DNA of 64,000 nucleotides from Flavobacterium hankyongi (GCF_036840915.1 NZ_CP085725.1:1426001-1490000), one strand, 5' to 3'; counted from the first letter of the stretch, positions 33,271-43,063 are shown. Numbers and translations are program-made. The notes: generated by a model from the sequence alone, not told the origin.

Positions 33271-34281
33271 ATGATGAATGAACAAGATATTGAAGCAATA
33301 AAAACACTATTAGCTTCACCAAAAAAAATAATTATAATACCACATCGCAATCAGGATGGAGACTCTATGGGCTCGACCTTAGGATTGTATCATTTTTTGA
33401 TTCAGTTGCAACACGAAGTAACTGTAATTTCACCCAACGAATTTGCAGATTATTTAGCTTGGATGCCTGATGCCGATAAAGTATTGCTTTTTGAAGAAAA
33501 TAATGAAGCTTGCGAACCTAAATTAAACGAGGCTGACATTATTTTTACTTTAGATTTTAACGCACTTCATAGAACTGGTGAGTTCATGGGAAGTTTTTTG
33601 GAAAAATTAGATAAAACTTTCATCATGATAGACCATCATCAGTTACCAGATGGATATGCAAAATACATGTATTCTGATACTAAAATGAGTTCGACCTGTG
33701 AAATGGTGTATCATTTTATCACTCAATTGGGTCAAGAAGATTTAATAAATGCTACTGTTGGCACTTGTTTATATACAGGTTTAGTGACCGATACTGGTTC
33801 ATTTCGATTTTCATCAACAACTAGCACCACTTTACGCGTTGCAGCCAATTTAGTAGACAAAGGTGTTAACAGTGCTCAAATTCACAACAACTTATTTGAT
33901 ACAAGTTCGTACAATAGATTACAGCTTTTAGGAAAGGCTTTACAAAACATGAAGCTTATGCCTGAATACAAAACTTCCTATATTACTCTTACTCAAGAAG
34001 AGCTTGATTCACATTATTATCAAAAAGGAGATACAGAAGGTTTTGTTAATTATGGATTAACTATTGACGGAATCGATTTTACTGCTATCTTTATCGAAAA
34101 TAAATCGGAAGGAATCATTAAAATTTCATTCCGTTCTCAAGGTCACTTTGATGTAAATCAGTTTGCCAGAGATTATTTTAACGGTGGAGGGCATATAAAT
34201 GCAGCTGGCGGAAAATCATTAGAGACATTGGAAGAAACCGTTGCCAAATTCATCAAAATTGTAAAAGAAACTAAAAAGTAA
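33271..34281 (+). CDS. nrnA: DHH-family phosphoesterase, NrnA-like
   Basis: 336 aa from the ATG at 33271 (a second ATG follows directly). The DHH domain shows PHRNQDGDSMGSTLGL, DFNALHR and IDHHQLP; the DHHA1 domain ends with GGGHINAAGG. NrnA-type enzymes degrade short oligoribonucleotides and dephosphorylate pAp. Cytosolic. It is followed after 5 bp by gldI, an arrangement I recall from other Flavobacteria, so the three genes to 35992 likely form an operon. It marks the return to core genome. Confidence 0.88.
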   Translation: MMNEQDIEAIKTLLASPKKIIIIPHRNQDGDSMGSTLGLYHFLIQLQHEVTVISPNEFADYLAWMPDADKVLLFEENNEACEPKLNEADIIFTLDFNALHRTGEFMGSFLEKLDKTFIMIDHHQLPDGYAKYMYSDTKMSSTCEMVYHFITQLGQEDLINATVGTCLYTGLVTDTGSFRFSSTTSTTLRVAANLVDKGVNSAQIHNNLFDTSSYNRLQLLGKALQNMKLMPEYKTSYITLTQEELDSHYYQKGDTEGFVNYGLTIDGIDFTAIFIENKSEGIIKISFRSQGHFDVNQFARDYFNGGGHINAAGGKSLETLEETVAKFIKIVKETKK

Positions 34282-34286
34282 AAAAT

Positions 34287-34865
34287 ATGAAGGCTTTAAA
34301 AATTGTAGGATGTTTACTTCTTGGCATGAATTTAGTTACTTGTTGTTCACAAAAACAAGAAGCAAGAAGACCTGTTTCTCATGCTTCGGGTGAGTTTATG
34401 AAACAATCAGTAGAAAGAAATAAAAAATTAAACCAAAACGAAGAAAGCATTATTGCTAATATCATTAAAAAAGATACAGCTTCAGATTATATTGCTTCGA
34501 CAAAAGGATATTGGTACACCTATTTAGCTAAAAACGAAGCCTCGACAGAAAAACCTGAAAAAGGTGAAATTGCTTTCTTTGATTACGAAATTAAAGATTT
34601 AAACGGTAAGACCATTTATTCTCAAACCGAATTGAAGCCTCAGCAATATAGAGTTGACAAACAAGACATGCTGATTGGAATACGATACGGTCTTAAACTA
34701 ATGAATACAGGCGATAAGGTTAAATTCCTTTTCCCTTCTCATTTGGCTTTTGGGTATCATGGTGACAATAACAGAATTGGCACGAACCAACCTTTAATGT
34801 GTATTGTTACACTTAATGATGTTAAACCAGACCCTACAGCAAAACCAGAAACTAAAATTGAATAA
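34287..34865 (+). CDS. gldI: Gliding motility lipoprotein GldI (FKBP-type PPIase)
   Basis: 192 aa. A lipoprotein signal with cysteines at 19-20 (MNLVTCCSQK). The C-terminal half is an FKBP fold (GEIAFFDYEIKDLNGKTIYSQTEL to IGTNQPLMCIVTLNDVKP). GldI is needed for gliding and thought to help fold gliding and type IX secretion components in the periplasm. Several FKBP active-site aromatics differ, as in known GldI. Its presence is a strong pointer to Flavobacteriia. Confidence 0.9.
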   Translation: MKALKIVGCLLLGMNLVTCCSQKQEARRPVSHASGEFMKQSVERNKKLNQNEESIIANIIKKDTASDYIASTKGYWYTYLAKNEASTEKPEKGEIAFFDYEIKDLNGKTIYSQTELKPQQYRVDKQDMLIGIRYGLKLMNTGDKVKFLFPSHLAFGYHGDNNRIGTNQPLMCIVTLNDVKPDPTAKPETKIE

Positions 34866-34888
34866 CTATATAACTATTATTAACTAAA

Positions 34889-35992
34889 ATGAATCGAATG
34901 ACAAGTTTATTTTTAAGTTTTTTCGCTTTCTTATTTTCATGCAATTCAGGTGATCAAAATTTACCTGACGGAATGTATGCAGAATTAGAAACAAGCAAAG
35001 GAAAAATCGTTTTACAATTAGAATACGAAAAAACTCCGGTAACGGTTGCCAACTTCGTTGCATTAGCCGAAGGAAAAAACACTATGGTTAATGAAAAATA
35101 CAGCGGCAAACCTTTTTATGACGGATTAAAATTTCATAGAGTTATTGCTGATTTCATGATTCAAGGTGGTGATCCTGACGGAAACGGTTCTGGAGGACCA
35201 GGATATAAATTTAAAGATGAAATAGTTCCTGAATTAAAACATACAGGAGCAGGAATTTTGTCGATGGCAAATGCTGGACCAGGTACAAATGGTTCACAAT
35301 TTTTTATTACTCACAAAGCAACACCTTGGTTAGACGGTCGTCATACAGTATTTGGTCATGTGGTAACTGGTCAAGATGTTGTAAATGCTATTGCTCAAGA
35401 TGATGTAATTAAAAAAGTTACTATCATCCGTAAAGGTGCAAAAGCTAAAAAGTTTGATGCAGCAAAAATCTTTAAAGATCACGTGCAAAATCAAGTAGCT
35501 GAACAAAAGGCTAATGAAGCTAAATATGCAAAAGTAAAAGCGGATAAAGTAGCGGCATTTGCACAAGCTAAAGCATCAGGAACAAAAACAGAATCTGGAT
35601 TAGTTTATAACATTATCCAAAAAGGTTCTGGCAAAAAGCCAGTAGCAGGTTCTACAGTATATGTTAACTACGCTGGATATTTTGAAGATGGCAACTTATT
35701 TGATTCAAGTTATGCAGATATAAATAAAGCATACGGGAAATGGGATGCTCAACGTGCTGCTCAAAATGGCTACCAACCTTTCCCTTTCCAAGCTGGAAAA
35801 AAAGATGGTTTAATCCCAGGCTTTTTAGAAGGTTTAGAGAAAATGAACATTGGTGACAAAGCATTACTTTTCATTCCATCAAATTTAGGATACGGAGCTC
35901 AAGGTGCTGGTGGTGTTATTCCTCCTAATACTAATTTAGTTTTCGAATTAGAATTATTAGAAGTTATGCCAAATGCAACTTTAACGAAATAA
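34889..35992 (+). CDS. Lipoprotein peptidyl-prolyl isomerase, cyclophilin-FKBP fusion
   Basis: 367 aa. Lipobox FLFSC with C18. Residues about 30-185 are a cyclophilin ([56 protein letters not shown]); a charged coiled linker (185-240) joins an FKBP domain at about 245-365 ([22 protein letters not shown] to [26 protein letters not shown]). Both active sites look intact, giving two isomerase types on one periplasmic lipoprotein. It follows gldI by 23 bp and ends at a strong terminator. Confidence 0.88.
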   Translation: MNRMTSLFLSFFAFLFSCNSGDQNLPDGMYAELETSKGKIVLQLEYEKTPVTVANFVALAEGKNTMVNEKYSGKPFYDGLKFHRVIADFMIQGGDPDGNGSGGPGYKFKDEIVPELKHTGAGILSMANAGPGTNGSQFFITHKATPWLDGRHTVFGHVVTGQDVVNAIAQDDVIKKVTIIRKGAKAKKFDAAKIFKDHVQNQVAEQKANEAKYAKVKADKVAAFAQAKASGTKTESGLVYNIIQKGSGKKPVAGSTVYVNYAGYFEDGNLFDSSYADINKAYGKWDAQRAAQNGYQPFPFQAGKKDGLIPGFLEGLEKMNIGDKALLFIPSNLGYGAQGAGGVIPPNTNLVFELELLEVMPNATLTK

Positions 35993-36005
35993 TACAAATA
36001 AAAAA

Positions 36006-36032
36006 TCCCGCTCAAAAGGCGGGATTTTTTTA
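36006..36032 (+). terminator. Intrinsic terminator of nrnA-gldI-PPIase operon
   Basis: atcccgc-tcaaaag-gcgggat followed by ttttttat. Confidence 0.88.
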
Positions 36033-36046
36033 TTTTATACAACTCT

Positions 36047-36066
36047 CCCTTCGACTACGCTCAGGG
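36047..36066. repeat. Short palindromic intergenic repeat
   Basis: cccttcgactacgctcaggg; the near-identical cccttcgactccgctcaggg is at 36555-36574, and a degenerate cttcgactatgttcagcac at 38309-38327. A dispersed element common in bacterial intergenic DNA. Confidence 0.65.
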
Positions 36067-36079
36067 ATCCTAAGAAGAT

Positions 36080-36520
36080 TTAACCTTTAAACTTCCAGTC
36101 GAATTCATCAGCTTTTTCGTTAAAAACAGCTCCTAATTCGAAACGAATAACTTCGTTATATTCTACCTGAAAAATCATCCAGTTACTTTCGTTAAAGTAA
36201 TTGTCAACCGAATCAAACGATTCTACTTCCATTGCTTTAAAATTCTTTGACTTTAATAATTCTTCAATTTTTTGGATTGGTTGATTGATTATCTTCTCAT
36301 CAAACAATTCTAATTCAGGATTTGAAGAAATGATGTAACCAAAACGAAATTCTTCGTCTTCATAAAATGTCAAGCGCCATTTTTTATCATTATAGATATA
36401 AATGATGTTTTGATCTTCGTCATTAAATTGTTTATCAGGAGTGCCATAGATTTTTTCTACGTCTTTTTGTTTCATCCCGAATACTAATTGGTCAATACCT
36501 ATTTTCGGATTTATTTTCAT
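36080..36520 (-). CDS. Conserved cytosolic protein, unknown function
   Basis: 146 aa. The N-terminus, IGIDQLVFGMKQKDVEKIYGTPDKQF, resembles the two-helix motif of SmpA-like small proteins (G-M-x-x-x-D-V), followed by beta strands (WRLTFYEDEEFRFGYIISSNPELELF) and a terminal ELGAVFNEKADEFDWKF. No signal peptide. I recall similar sequences as hypothetical proteins in Flavobacterium. Flanked by two copies of the short palindromic repeat, so it is a single-gene unit. Confidence 0.6.
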   Translation of the reverse strand: MKINPKIGIDQLVFGMKQKDVEKIYGTPDKQFNDEDQNIIYIYNDKKWRLTFYEDEEFRFGYIISSNPELELFDEKIINQPIQKIEELLKSKNFKAMEVESFDSVDNYFNESNWMIFQVEYNEVIRFELGAVFNEKADEFDWKFKG

Positions 36521-36554
36521 ATTTTTTATTTATGCTAATTTCTTTTCTTGACCA

Positions 36555-36574
36555 CCCTTCGACTCCGCTCAGGG
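36555..36574. repeat. Short palindromic intergenic repeat
   Basis: cccttcgactccgctcaggg, differing by one base from 36047-36066. Confidence 0.65.
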
Positions 36575-36629
36575 TTCAATACTAAAAAAGATTTACAAAA
36601 TTTCTTTTACTTATTAATGAAAACTAATT

Positions 36630-36986
36630 TTACTCATTAAACTCATCGTAACGCACTGGCACTTGGGGATCATATAACGGACATTTAAATTCTTCCATCA
36701 TTTGACATAGTTTTTCCATATCATTTCCTTTTGTTCCGTAACAATTAATTTGAACACTTTGCTTTGTGGTAACTATATGAAACGCCCCTGCTCCTTTTGT
36801 ATTCTTAAAACTAAATTCGTCTACTCTTTCCCAATTTGAAAAAGCATTAGCAATTCTACTCAAAATTACTTGAATTGGTAATTCTTCCAGACCTTCAACA
36901 GGTTGATTTTCAATTAAAGATTCATAAACTTCTTGATGATTTAAATAAACCTCATCTAAGTATTTCCAGAAAAGTAGTTCGTACAT
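36630..36986 (-). CDS. Conserved small protein, unknown function
   Basis: 118 aa, alpha/beta, cytosolic: a helical N-terminus (MYELLFWKYLDEVYLNHQEVYESL), then strands around FSFKNTKGAGAFHIVTTKQSVQINCYG and a Pro-rich end (CPLYDPQVPVRYDEFNE). No motif. The translation is well-formed and starts at a good ATG. It lies between purM and the 146 aa gene with no obvious operon partner. Confidence 0.55.
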   Translation of the reverse strand: MYELLFWKYLDEVYLNHQEVYESLIENQPVEGLEELPIQVILSRIANAFSNWERVDEFSFKNTKGAGAFHIVTTKQSVQINCYGTKGNDMEKLCQMMEEFKCPLYDPQVPVRYDEFNE

Positions 36987-37002
36987 GTTTGAATTTTATT
37001 TT

Positions 37003-37085
37003 AGCCCCGATGGAAGCGGCATCCTTTTTTGCAGCCTTCGAGAACCTCAGGCTACAAAAAAGATACAGCGTACAGCGGGAAATTG
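37003..37085. repeat. Flavobacterial intergenic hairpin repeat
   Basis: tagccccgatggaagcgg, then catccttttttgc..., with a matching return strand ending gatacagcgtacagcgggaa. From memory this tagccccgat...cagcgg(at)agcggga structure is very common between genes in Flavobacterium genomes. It probably acts as a terminator or REP-like element; it lies behind purM. Confidence 0.65.
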
Positions 37086-37088
37086 CTA

Positions 37089-38267
37089 CTAATATTCAAA
37101 AGTACCAAATTCAGATGTAATAGTCAGTTTTTTGTCGTCTGAAGCTTCTACTCTACCTACGATTTGCGCATCTACTCCAAAAGAATTAGAAATTTCTATA
37201 ATATCTGAAGCGATTTCTGCAGGAACATACAATTCCATACGGTGACCAGAGTTAAAAACCTGATACATTTCTTTCCAATCGGTTCCAGATTGCTCCTGAA
37301 TCAATTTGAACAAAGGAGGCACAGGGAATAAATTATCTTTAATCACATGTACATTGTCTACAAAGTGCAACACTTTTGTTTGTGCTCCACCGCTACAATG
37401 TACCATTCCGTGAATGTCGTTTGGAGTATATTTTTCTAGTATTTTTTTAATAATAGGTGCGTAAGTACGTGTTGGTGATAACACCAATTTACCAGCATCT
37501 ATAGGAGAACCTTCTACAGTATCTGTCAATTTTACATTTCCTGAATACACTAAATCAGTTGGAACCGAAGCATCGTAACTTTCAGGATATTTTTCTGCCA
37601 AATATTTAGCAAAAACATCGTGACGGGCAGAAGTTAATCCGTTACTACCCATTCCGCCATTATATGATTTCTCGTATTTTGCCTGACCAAAAGAAGCTAA
37701 TCCTACGATAACATCACCTACCTTAATATTAGCATTATCGATTACATCGCTACGTTTCATACGTGCTGTAACTGTAGAATCTACTATAATTGTGCGTACC
37801 AAATCTCCCACATCGGCAGTTTCACCGCCAGTAGAATTGATGGTAACACCAAATGATTTTAATTCTTCTATTAATTCTTCTGTCCCATTGATGATTGCTG
37901 AAAGTACTTCACCAGGAATCAGATTTTTATTTCTTCCAATGGTTGAAGACAACATAATATTATCGACAGCACCCACACACAATAAATCATCAATATTCAT
38001 GATTAATGCATCCTGAGCAATACCTTTCCAAACAGAAATATCACCTGTCTCTTTCCAATACATGTATGCCAATGATGATTTTGTCCCTGCACCGTCTGCG
38101 TGCATGATTAAGCAATAATCATCATCGTTTGTTAAATAATCTGGAACAATTTTACAAAATGCCTTTGGGAATAATCCTTTGTCAATGTTTTTGATAGCAT
38201 TATGCACATCTTCTTTGGCAGCAGAAACGCCACGAAGTGCATACCTTTTTGAAGTATCTGAACTCAT
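37089..38267 (-). CDS. purM: Phosphoribosylformylglycinamidine cyclo-ligase (AIR synthase)
   Basis: 392 aa. AIR synthase catalyses the ATP-dependent ring closure of FGAM in purine synthesis. Seen: YCLIMHADGAGTKSSLAY and MNIDDLLCVGAVDNI in the N-terminal half (metal/nucleotide site), ELIEELKSFGVTINSTGGETADVGDLV, and the C-terminal GMVHCSGGAQTKVLHF and MYQVFNSGHRMELYV. It is longer than the E. coli enzyme, as usual for the Bacteroidota form. Single gene followed by the hairpin repeat. Cytosolic. Confidence 0.88.
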   Translation of the reverse strand: MSSDTSKRYALRGVSAAKEDVHNAIKNIDKGLFPKAFCKIVPDYLTNDDDYCLIMHADGAGTKSSLAYMYWKETGDISVWKGIAQDALIMNIDDLLCVGAVDNIMLSSTIGRNKNLIPGEVLSAIINGTEELIEELKSFGVTINSTGGETADVGDLVRTIIVDSTVTARMKRSDVIDNANIKVGDVIVGLASFGQAKYEKSYNGGMGSNGLTSARHDVFAKYLAEKYPESYDASVPTDLVYSGNVKLTDTVEGSPIDAGKLVLSPTRTYAPIIKKILEKYTPNDIHGMVHCSGGAQTKVLHFVDNVHVIKDNLFPVPPLFKLIQEQSGTDWKEMYQVFNSGHRMELYVPAEIASDIIEISNSFGVDAQIVGRVEASDDKKLTITSEFGTFEY

Positions 38268-38395
38268 GAAATAGTTAGTGTTGTTTTTTCAGTTTCACTT
38301 CGATGCTTCGACTATGTTCAGCACAAGCAGCTCAGTGCACTAATTAGTTGTTGTTTTGCAAAGATAAAATTTAATTATGAATTATGAGTTCATTT

Positions 38396-39280
38396 TTAGT
38401 TTGCAATTATTTCAATTTCTACGCGGCGGTTGGCTGCTCGTTCTATTTCTGTTTTTTCAGGTAAAACAAATAATGGCTGCGTACTTCCAAAACCTTGGTA
38501 ACTCATGCGTGCCTTATCAATTTCATTGATTTCTAAAAACTTATAAACAGCTTTGGCTCGTTGTGTAGATAAATCTTGCTTGTCTGATTTTACACAACAC
38601 ACATGACCTTGAATATCGATTTTGAGTTTTGGATTGTTTTGCATTACCAAGAGTAATTCGTACAATTTACCTCTTGATTCATTAGTTACAGCAAACGTAT
38701 TTAAAATAAAATTTAGGTTCTCTATTTTTAGTTTTTGACCTTTTTGAGCTTCATTTAATGTCTTCATAAAGTTAACATCTAAGCTATATTCCGATTTTGT
38801 GCCGTTAGGATTCGTAACCGTTACTTTACTTGGGAAAGATGGTTTTTTCTTAATAGTATATCCTTTTGCTTTTAATCCCAAAATTTCTTCTTCGCGTGAC
38901 AAATCTTTGGAAAGTAAGTAATAAATAATAACCTTTCTATTTTCTTTTTTATTAGGAGATTGCTGAAAGTTTTCACCAAAACTTATCTTTTTAAAATCTT
39001 CACGAATTTTCACTTTTCCGTTAATGATTTTATAGATTGATTCAACTCTTTTTACTGCTAAAGTATCGTTGTATTGATTGGTTCCATCTTCATCTGTAAA
39101 ACCATACATCGATAAAATTTTAGACTCTTTGTTTTTCATCATCCAATTGAGGAATGACTCGTATTCAGAGGTGTTTAAAGTATGCTTATTACTGTCAAAA
39201 TAAATAGAATATTGTTCCTGAGCATTTATTTTTAAAGATGCTACAAGACCAAACAACAATAACACAACCAAATTCTTCAT
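38396..39280 (-). CDS. OmpA-family protein with two OmpA-like domains
   Basis: 294 aa with a signal peptide (MKNLVVLLLFGLVASLKINA). Residues about 22-125 resemble an OmpA-like fold (YSIYFDSNKHTLNTSEYESFLNWM, LSMYGFTDEDG), and the C-terminal domain (185-294) is a clear OmpA domain: LKIDIQGHVCCV, STQRAKAVYKFLEINEI, MSYQGFGSTQP, ANRRVEIEI. Such domains bind peptidoglycan, so it should be periplasmic and link envelope to wall. No beta-barrel. Single gene. Confidence 0.8.
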   Translation of the reverse strand: MKNLVVLLLFGLVASLKINAQEQYSIYFDSNKHTLNTSEYESFLNWMMKNKESKILSMYGFTDEDGTNQYNDTLAVKRVESIYKIINGKVKIREDFKKISFGENFQQSPNKKENRKVIIYYLLSKDLSREEEILGLKAKGYTIKKKPSFPSKVTVTNPNGTKSEYSLDVNFMKTLNEAQKGQKLKIENLNFILNTFAVTNESRGKLYELLLVMQNNPKLKIDIQGHVCCVKSDKQDLSTQRAKAVYKFLEINEIDKARMSYQGFGSTQPLFVLPEKTEIERAANRRVEIEIIAN

Positions 39281-39295
39281 ATAACGAATATAAAC

Positions 39296-39324
39296 AAAAA
39301 AACTGTCTGGATTACTCCAGACAG
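39296..39324 (-). terminator. Intrinsic terminator of glnN
   Basis: ctgtctgga and tccagacag pair around ttac; on the minus strand the stem is followed by a T-run. Confidence 0.8.
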
Positions 39325-39347
39325 CTTCAATATTATGAAGTTCAAAA

Positions 39348-41537
39348 TTATTTTGTAAATAATAATTCTCTGTACTTAGTCAATGTCCAAATTTCGTCAT
39401 CAACCAATAATTCTAACTTATCGCAGTGTTCGCGTATAACATCGAAATAAGGTTTCACTTTATCACAGTAAGCCTCTGCCATTTTTTCGGTACTAGTCAA
39501 ATTATTTGCTTTCTTACGCTCTTCGATCATAGCATCCACATTACTGTTGATTCCTTCGATATGTTCAGAGATTTCTTTGATTAAACCGATTTGCTCTTTT
39601 GCAATTTTTTCAAAATCCTTTCCAAAAATTTCCTTCAACCCTTTCACGTTTTCGATTAGGATATTTTGGTAACGAATAGCCGTTGGGATAACATGGTTAC
39701 GAGCTATATCACCTAACACACGTCCTTCGATTTGAATTTTCTTAGTGTATTCTTCCAATTCGATTTCGTAACGAGCTTCAACCTCAACATGGTTCATTAC
39801 TCCTAATTCATGGAATAAATCCATTGCTATTTTAGAAACTTTAGATTTTAATGCTTTTGGAGTTGTTTTATGATTGCTTAAACCTCGCTTTTTAGCTTCT
39901 TTTTCCCAAGCTTCGCTATAACCATCTCCTTCGAAAAGGATATTTTTAGTTACTTTGATATATTCTCTCAATACATTGAAGATTGCTTCATCTTTCTTCA
40001 ATCCTTTTTTATCGATCAATGCATCTACTTCCGCTTTGAAATCAATTAACTGCTTCGCTACAATTGAGTTTAGAGTTGTCATTGAAACAGCACAGTTAGC
40101 CGAAGAACCTACAGCACGGAATTCGAATTTATTACCTGTGAAGGCGAACGGAGACGTTCTGTTTCTGTCGGTATTGTCCAATAAAACGTCTGGTAATTTA
40201 CCAACCACGTTTAGTTTTAAATCGGTTTTCTCTTCAGGAGATAATTTTCCGTTAGACACCCCTTCTAATTCAGCCAATACTTTCGTCAACTGTTGTCCGA
40301 TAAACACAGAGATGATAGCGGGAGGTGCTTCGTTAGCACCAAGACGGTGGTCATTACTTGCCGAAGCGATTGATGCTCTCAATAATTCTTCATAGTCGTG
40401 AACCGCTTTGATCGTATTGATGAAGAACGTTAAGAACTGTAAGTTACTCATAGGCGTTTTACCAGGACTTAACAAGTTAATTCCCGTATCTGTTGCCAAT
40501 GACCAGTTATTGTGTTTACCTGAACCATTTACTCCTTTGAAAGGCTTTTCGTGGAATAATACTTTAAAGTCATGACGCTCTGCCACTTTTTGCATAACAT
40601 CCATTAACAAAGAGTTATGATCCACAGCCAAGTTAGTCTCTTCAAAAATTGGAGCCAACTCAAACTGGTTAGGAGCCACCTCGTTATGACGTGTTTTTAC
40701 CGGAATACCTAATAACATGCACTCATTTTCAAGGTCTCTCATGTATTGTAATACACGCGTTGGAATCGAACCAAAATAATGATCATCCAATTGTTGCCCT
40801 TTAGAAGACGTGTGCCCCAATAACGTTCTTCCTGTTGCCAAGATATCAGGACGTGAATAAGCCAAAGCACTGTCTACAAGGAAATATTCCTGTTCCCAAC
40901 CTAATGTTGGCGTAATTTTTTTAACGTTTTTATCAAAATATTTAGCTACATCCGTTGCAGCTGTATCGATAGCATGTAACGCTCTTAACAAAGGCGTTTT
41001 ATTATCCAGCGCTTCCCCAGTATAAGATACGAAAACCGTTGGAATACATAAAGTAGTACCAAAGATGAACGCAGGAGATGTTGGATCCCATGCTGTATAT
41101 CCACGAGCTTCAAAAGTATTTCTAATTCCACCATTAGGGAAAGAAGAAGCATCTGGCTCCTGCTGTACTAATTGACTTCCACCGAATTTCTCTACTGGAT
41201 CACTACCGTCCATAGATGTTTCAAAGAAAGCATCGTGTTTTTCAGCAGTAGTACCTGTTAAAGGTTGGAACCAGTGTGTATAGTGAGTAACTCCTTTAGA
41301 CAACGCCCATTCTTTCATCCCCATAGCGATGTATTCTGCTAATTTACGGTCAATTTTAGTTCCGTGCTGAATAGCGCTTTGTACTGCTTTATAAGCTTCT
41401 GGAGTTAAAAATTGTCGCATGGCTTTATCGCCAAAAACGTTTGTACCAAAAATTGCCGACTTTCTGTCTAGTTCTTCCACTGCTACCGGCTTTCTGCTAG
41501 TCGCTTTTTGTAGAGATTGAAATCGTAGTGTTGCCAT
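39348..41537 (-). CDS. glnN: Glutamine synthetase type III
   Basis: 729 aa, the length of the GSIII family (much longer than GSI). It makes glutamine from glutamate, ammonia and ATP. Motifs: GWEQEYFLVD, RHNEVAPNQFELAPIFEE, FKGVNGSGKHNNWSL, LGANEAPPAIISVF and NRTSPFAFTGNKFEFRAVGSS. The GSIII-specific N-terminal part and the C-terminal helical extension are present. Monocistronic, with its own promoter (TATATTTG at 41577-41584) and terminator. Core nitrogen assimilation; cytosolic. Confidence 0.93.
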   Translation of the reverse strand: MATLRFQSLQKATSRKPVAVEELDRKSAIFGTNVFGDKAMRQFLTPEAYKAVQSAIQHGTKIDRKLAEYIAMGMKEWALSKGVTHYTHWFQPLTGTTAEKHDAFFETSMDGSDPVEKFGGSQLVQQEPDASSFPNGGIRNTFEARGYTAWDPTSPAFIFGTTLCIPTVFVSYTGEALDNKTPLLRALHAIDTAATDVAKYFDKNVKKITPTLGWEQEYFLVDSALAYSRPDILATGRTLLGHTSSKGQQLDDHYFGSIPTRVLQYMRDLENECMLLGIPVKTRHNEVAPNQFELAPIFEETNLAVDHNSLLMDVMQKVAERHDFKVLFHEKPFKGVNGSGKHNNWSLATDTGINLLSPGKTPMSNLQFLTFFINTIKAVHDYEELLRASIASASNDHRLGANEAPPAIISVFIGQQLTKVLAELEGVSNGKLSPEEKTDLKLNVVGKLPDVLLDNTDRNRTSPFAFTGNKFEFRAVGSSANCAVSMTTLNSIVAKQLIDFKAEVDALIDKKGLKKDEAIFNVLREYIKVTKNILFEGDGYSEAWEKEAKKRGLSNHKTTPKALKSKVSKIAMDLFHELGVMNHVEVEARYEIELEEYTKKIQIEGRVLGDIARNHVIPTAIRYQNILIENVKGLKEIFGKDFEKIAKEQIGLIKEISEHIEGINSNVDAMIEERKKANNLTSTEKMAEAYCDKVKPYFDVIREHCDKLELLVDDEIWTLTKYRELLFTK

Positions 41538-41576
41538 AAAATTAAATAATTTGAGTTATACCCCTTAAATTTTAAG

Positions 41577-41606
41577 CAAATATATTCAAATTTTGAATTT
41601 AATCAA
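41577..41606 (-). promoter_or_regulatory. Promoter of glnN
   Basis: On the minus strand TTG (41606-41604), a 19-base spacer and TATATTTG (41584-41577) fit the Bacteroidota promoter, 40 bases before the start codon. Confidence 0.5.
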
Positions 41607-41726
41607 CATACACCCCTGTAAATTTAATGGTAAATTGTAAAAAATTTAATTTCAAGACACAAAACCTCTAAAACTTTAATATTCCAAAATCAAAGATTAT
41701 ATTTGTAAACCTCAAAATAGTAAGAT

Positions 41727-42680
41727 ATGATTGTTTGGATTTGTTTTTTAGTAGCCGTATTTATTTTTCTTGCATTAGACTTAGGGGTTTTTAACAAAAA
41801 CCCACATATCATTTCCACAAAAGAAGCCAGCATGTGGACAGCAATTTGGGTTTCTTTATCATTTGCTTTTTCAGGCGTTATTTACTGGCTATACCAAAGT
41901 GGTTATGTAGCAAATCCTGATCAATTGAAGCCTGCAGCGGCCACAATGAAATACATTACTGGTTATTTAATTGAACTATCCTTAAGTATTGACAATATAT
42001 TTGTAATAGCCGTAATTTTTGCCTCATTTAAGATTCCGCAAAAATACCAACACCGAGTTTTGTTTTGGGGAATCCTTGGCGCCATTGTTTTTAGAGGATT
42101 AATGATATACTTTGGCGTATTAATTATCAACAAATTCAGTTGGACTACCTATTTGTTTGGCGGATTCTTATTGTTCACAGCAATAAAAATGTTATTTAAT
42201 AGTGAAGAAGATGACTTTGAACCTAAAGAATCTTTTATTTACAGAGCACTAGGCAAAGTCATGCCACTTACTTCAGAAAGTGATGGTGAAAAATTTTTCA
42301 TACCCACTAAAAAAGGAAGAGCTGCAACCCCTTTATTTGTAGCCTTAATAGTTATTGAAGTAATGGATGTTTTATTTGCTGTTGATAGCGTTCCTGCTAT
42401 TTTAGCCATTACATCTGATCCATTTTTAGTATTCAGTTCTAATATTTTTGCAATCCTTGGTTTAAGATCCATGTATTTCTTCTTAGCTAATATGCTCGAA
42501 AAATTTAGCTACTTAGAATATAGCTTAATAGCGATTTTGACTTTCGTAGGTATTAAAATGCTTTTAGTTCATTACTACAAATTCCCTGAATGGGTTTCAT
42601 TAGGATTTATTGCAATTTCTTTGATAACTGGCATTTTAGTTTCTATTAGATTAGGAGGAGAAGAAGATTTAGAAGAATAA
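41727..42680 (+). CDS. TerC/Alx-family integral membrane protein
   Basis: 317 aa with about eight or nine transmembrane segments. TerC signature segments: LALDLGVFNKNPH, YLIELSLSIDNIFVIAVIF (with the intramembrane Asp), FRGLMIYFGV, and VEVMDVLFAVDSVPAILAIT, followed by NIFAILGLRSMYFFLA. Family members move or sense metals, notably Mn efflux in Alx, and some relate to tellurite resistance. A TATATTTG -7 element lies 22 bases upstream. The YchJ-like gene follows after 5 bp, so they are probably cotranscribed. Confidence 0.88.
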   Translation: MIVWICFLVAVFIFLALDLGVFNKNPHIISTKEASMWTAIWVSLSFAFSGVIYWLYQSGYVANPDQLKPAAATMKYITGYLIELSLSIDNIFVIAVIFASFKIPQKYQHRVLFWGILGAIVFRGLMIYFGVLIINKFSWTTYLFGGFLLFTAIKMLFNSEEDDFEPKESFIYRALGKVMPLTSESDGEKFFIPTKKGRAATPLFVALIVIEVMDVLFAVDSVPAILAITSDPFLVFSSNIFAILGLRSMYFFLANMLEKFSYLEYSLIAILTFVGIKMLLVHYYKFPEWVSLGFIAISLITGILVSIRLGGEEDLEE

Positions 42681-42685
42681 TCAAA

Positions 42686-43063
42686 ATGAGTTCTAACTGT
42701 TATTGTGGCAAAACACTTTCTTTTGAAGATTGTTGTAAACCAATAATTGAAGGCAAGAAAAAAGCTTCTTCAGCAGAAGATTTAATGCGTTCACGCTATA
42801 GTGCATTTGCAACTGGTGCAGCTGATTATTTGGTTAAAACTACTCATATTTCGACTCGGAAATTCCATAAAAAAGATGACATTTTAAACTGGTCAAAAAG
42901 TAACCAATGGATTCGTTTGGAGGTTTTAGAAGCTACAGAAACCACAGTTACTTTTAAAGCCTATTACTTAGACGAAAGACTAAAAGCGCAAATTCATTAC
43001 GAAAAATCAACTTTTGCTTTAGAAAACGGAATTTGGTTTTATGTAGATGGCGAGTTTAATTAG
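42686..43063 (+). CDS. YchJ-family (SEC-C motif) protein
   Basis: 125 aa. The N-terminal CYCGKTLSFEDCCKPIIEG is a metal-binding SEC-C-like motif, then AEDLMRSRYSAFATGAADYLVKTTH typical of YchJ/UPF0225, and a WxR-x-x-VLE core. Small cytosolic protein of unknown activity. Follows the TerC gene by 5 bp and overlaps the convergent propeller gene by 8 bp. Confidence 0.85.
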   Translation: MSSNCYCGKTLSFEDCCKPIIEGKKKASSAEDLMRSRYSAFATGAADYLVKTTHISTRKFHKKDDILNWSKSNQWIRLEVLEATETTVTFKAYYLDERLKAQIHYEKSTFALENGIWFYVDGEFN

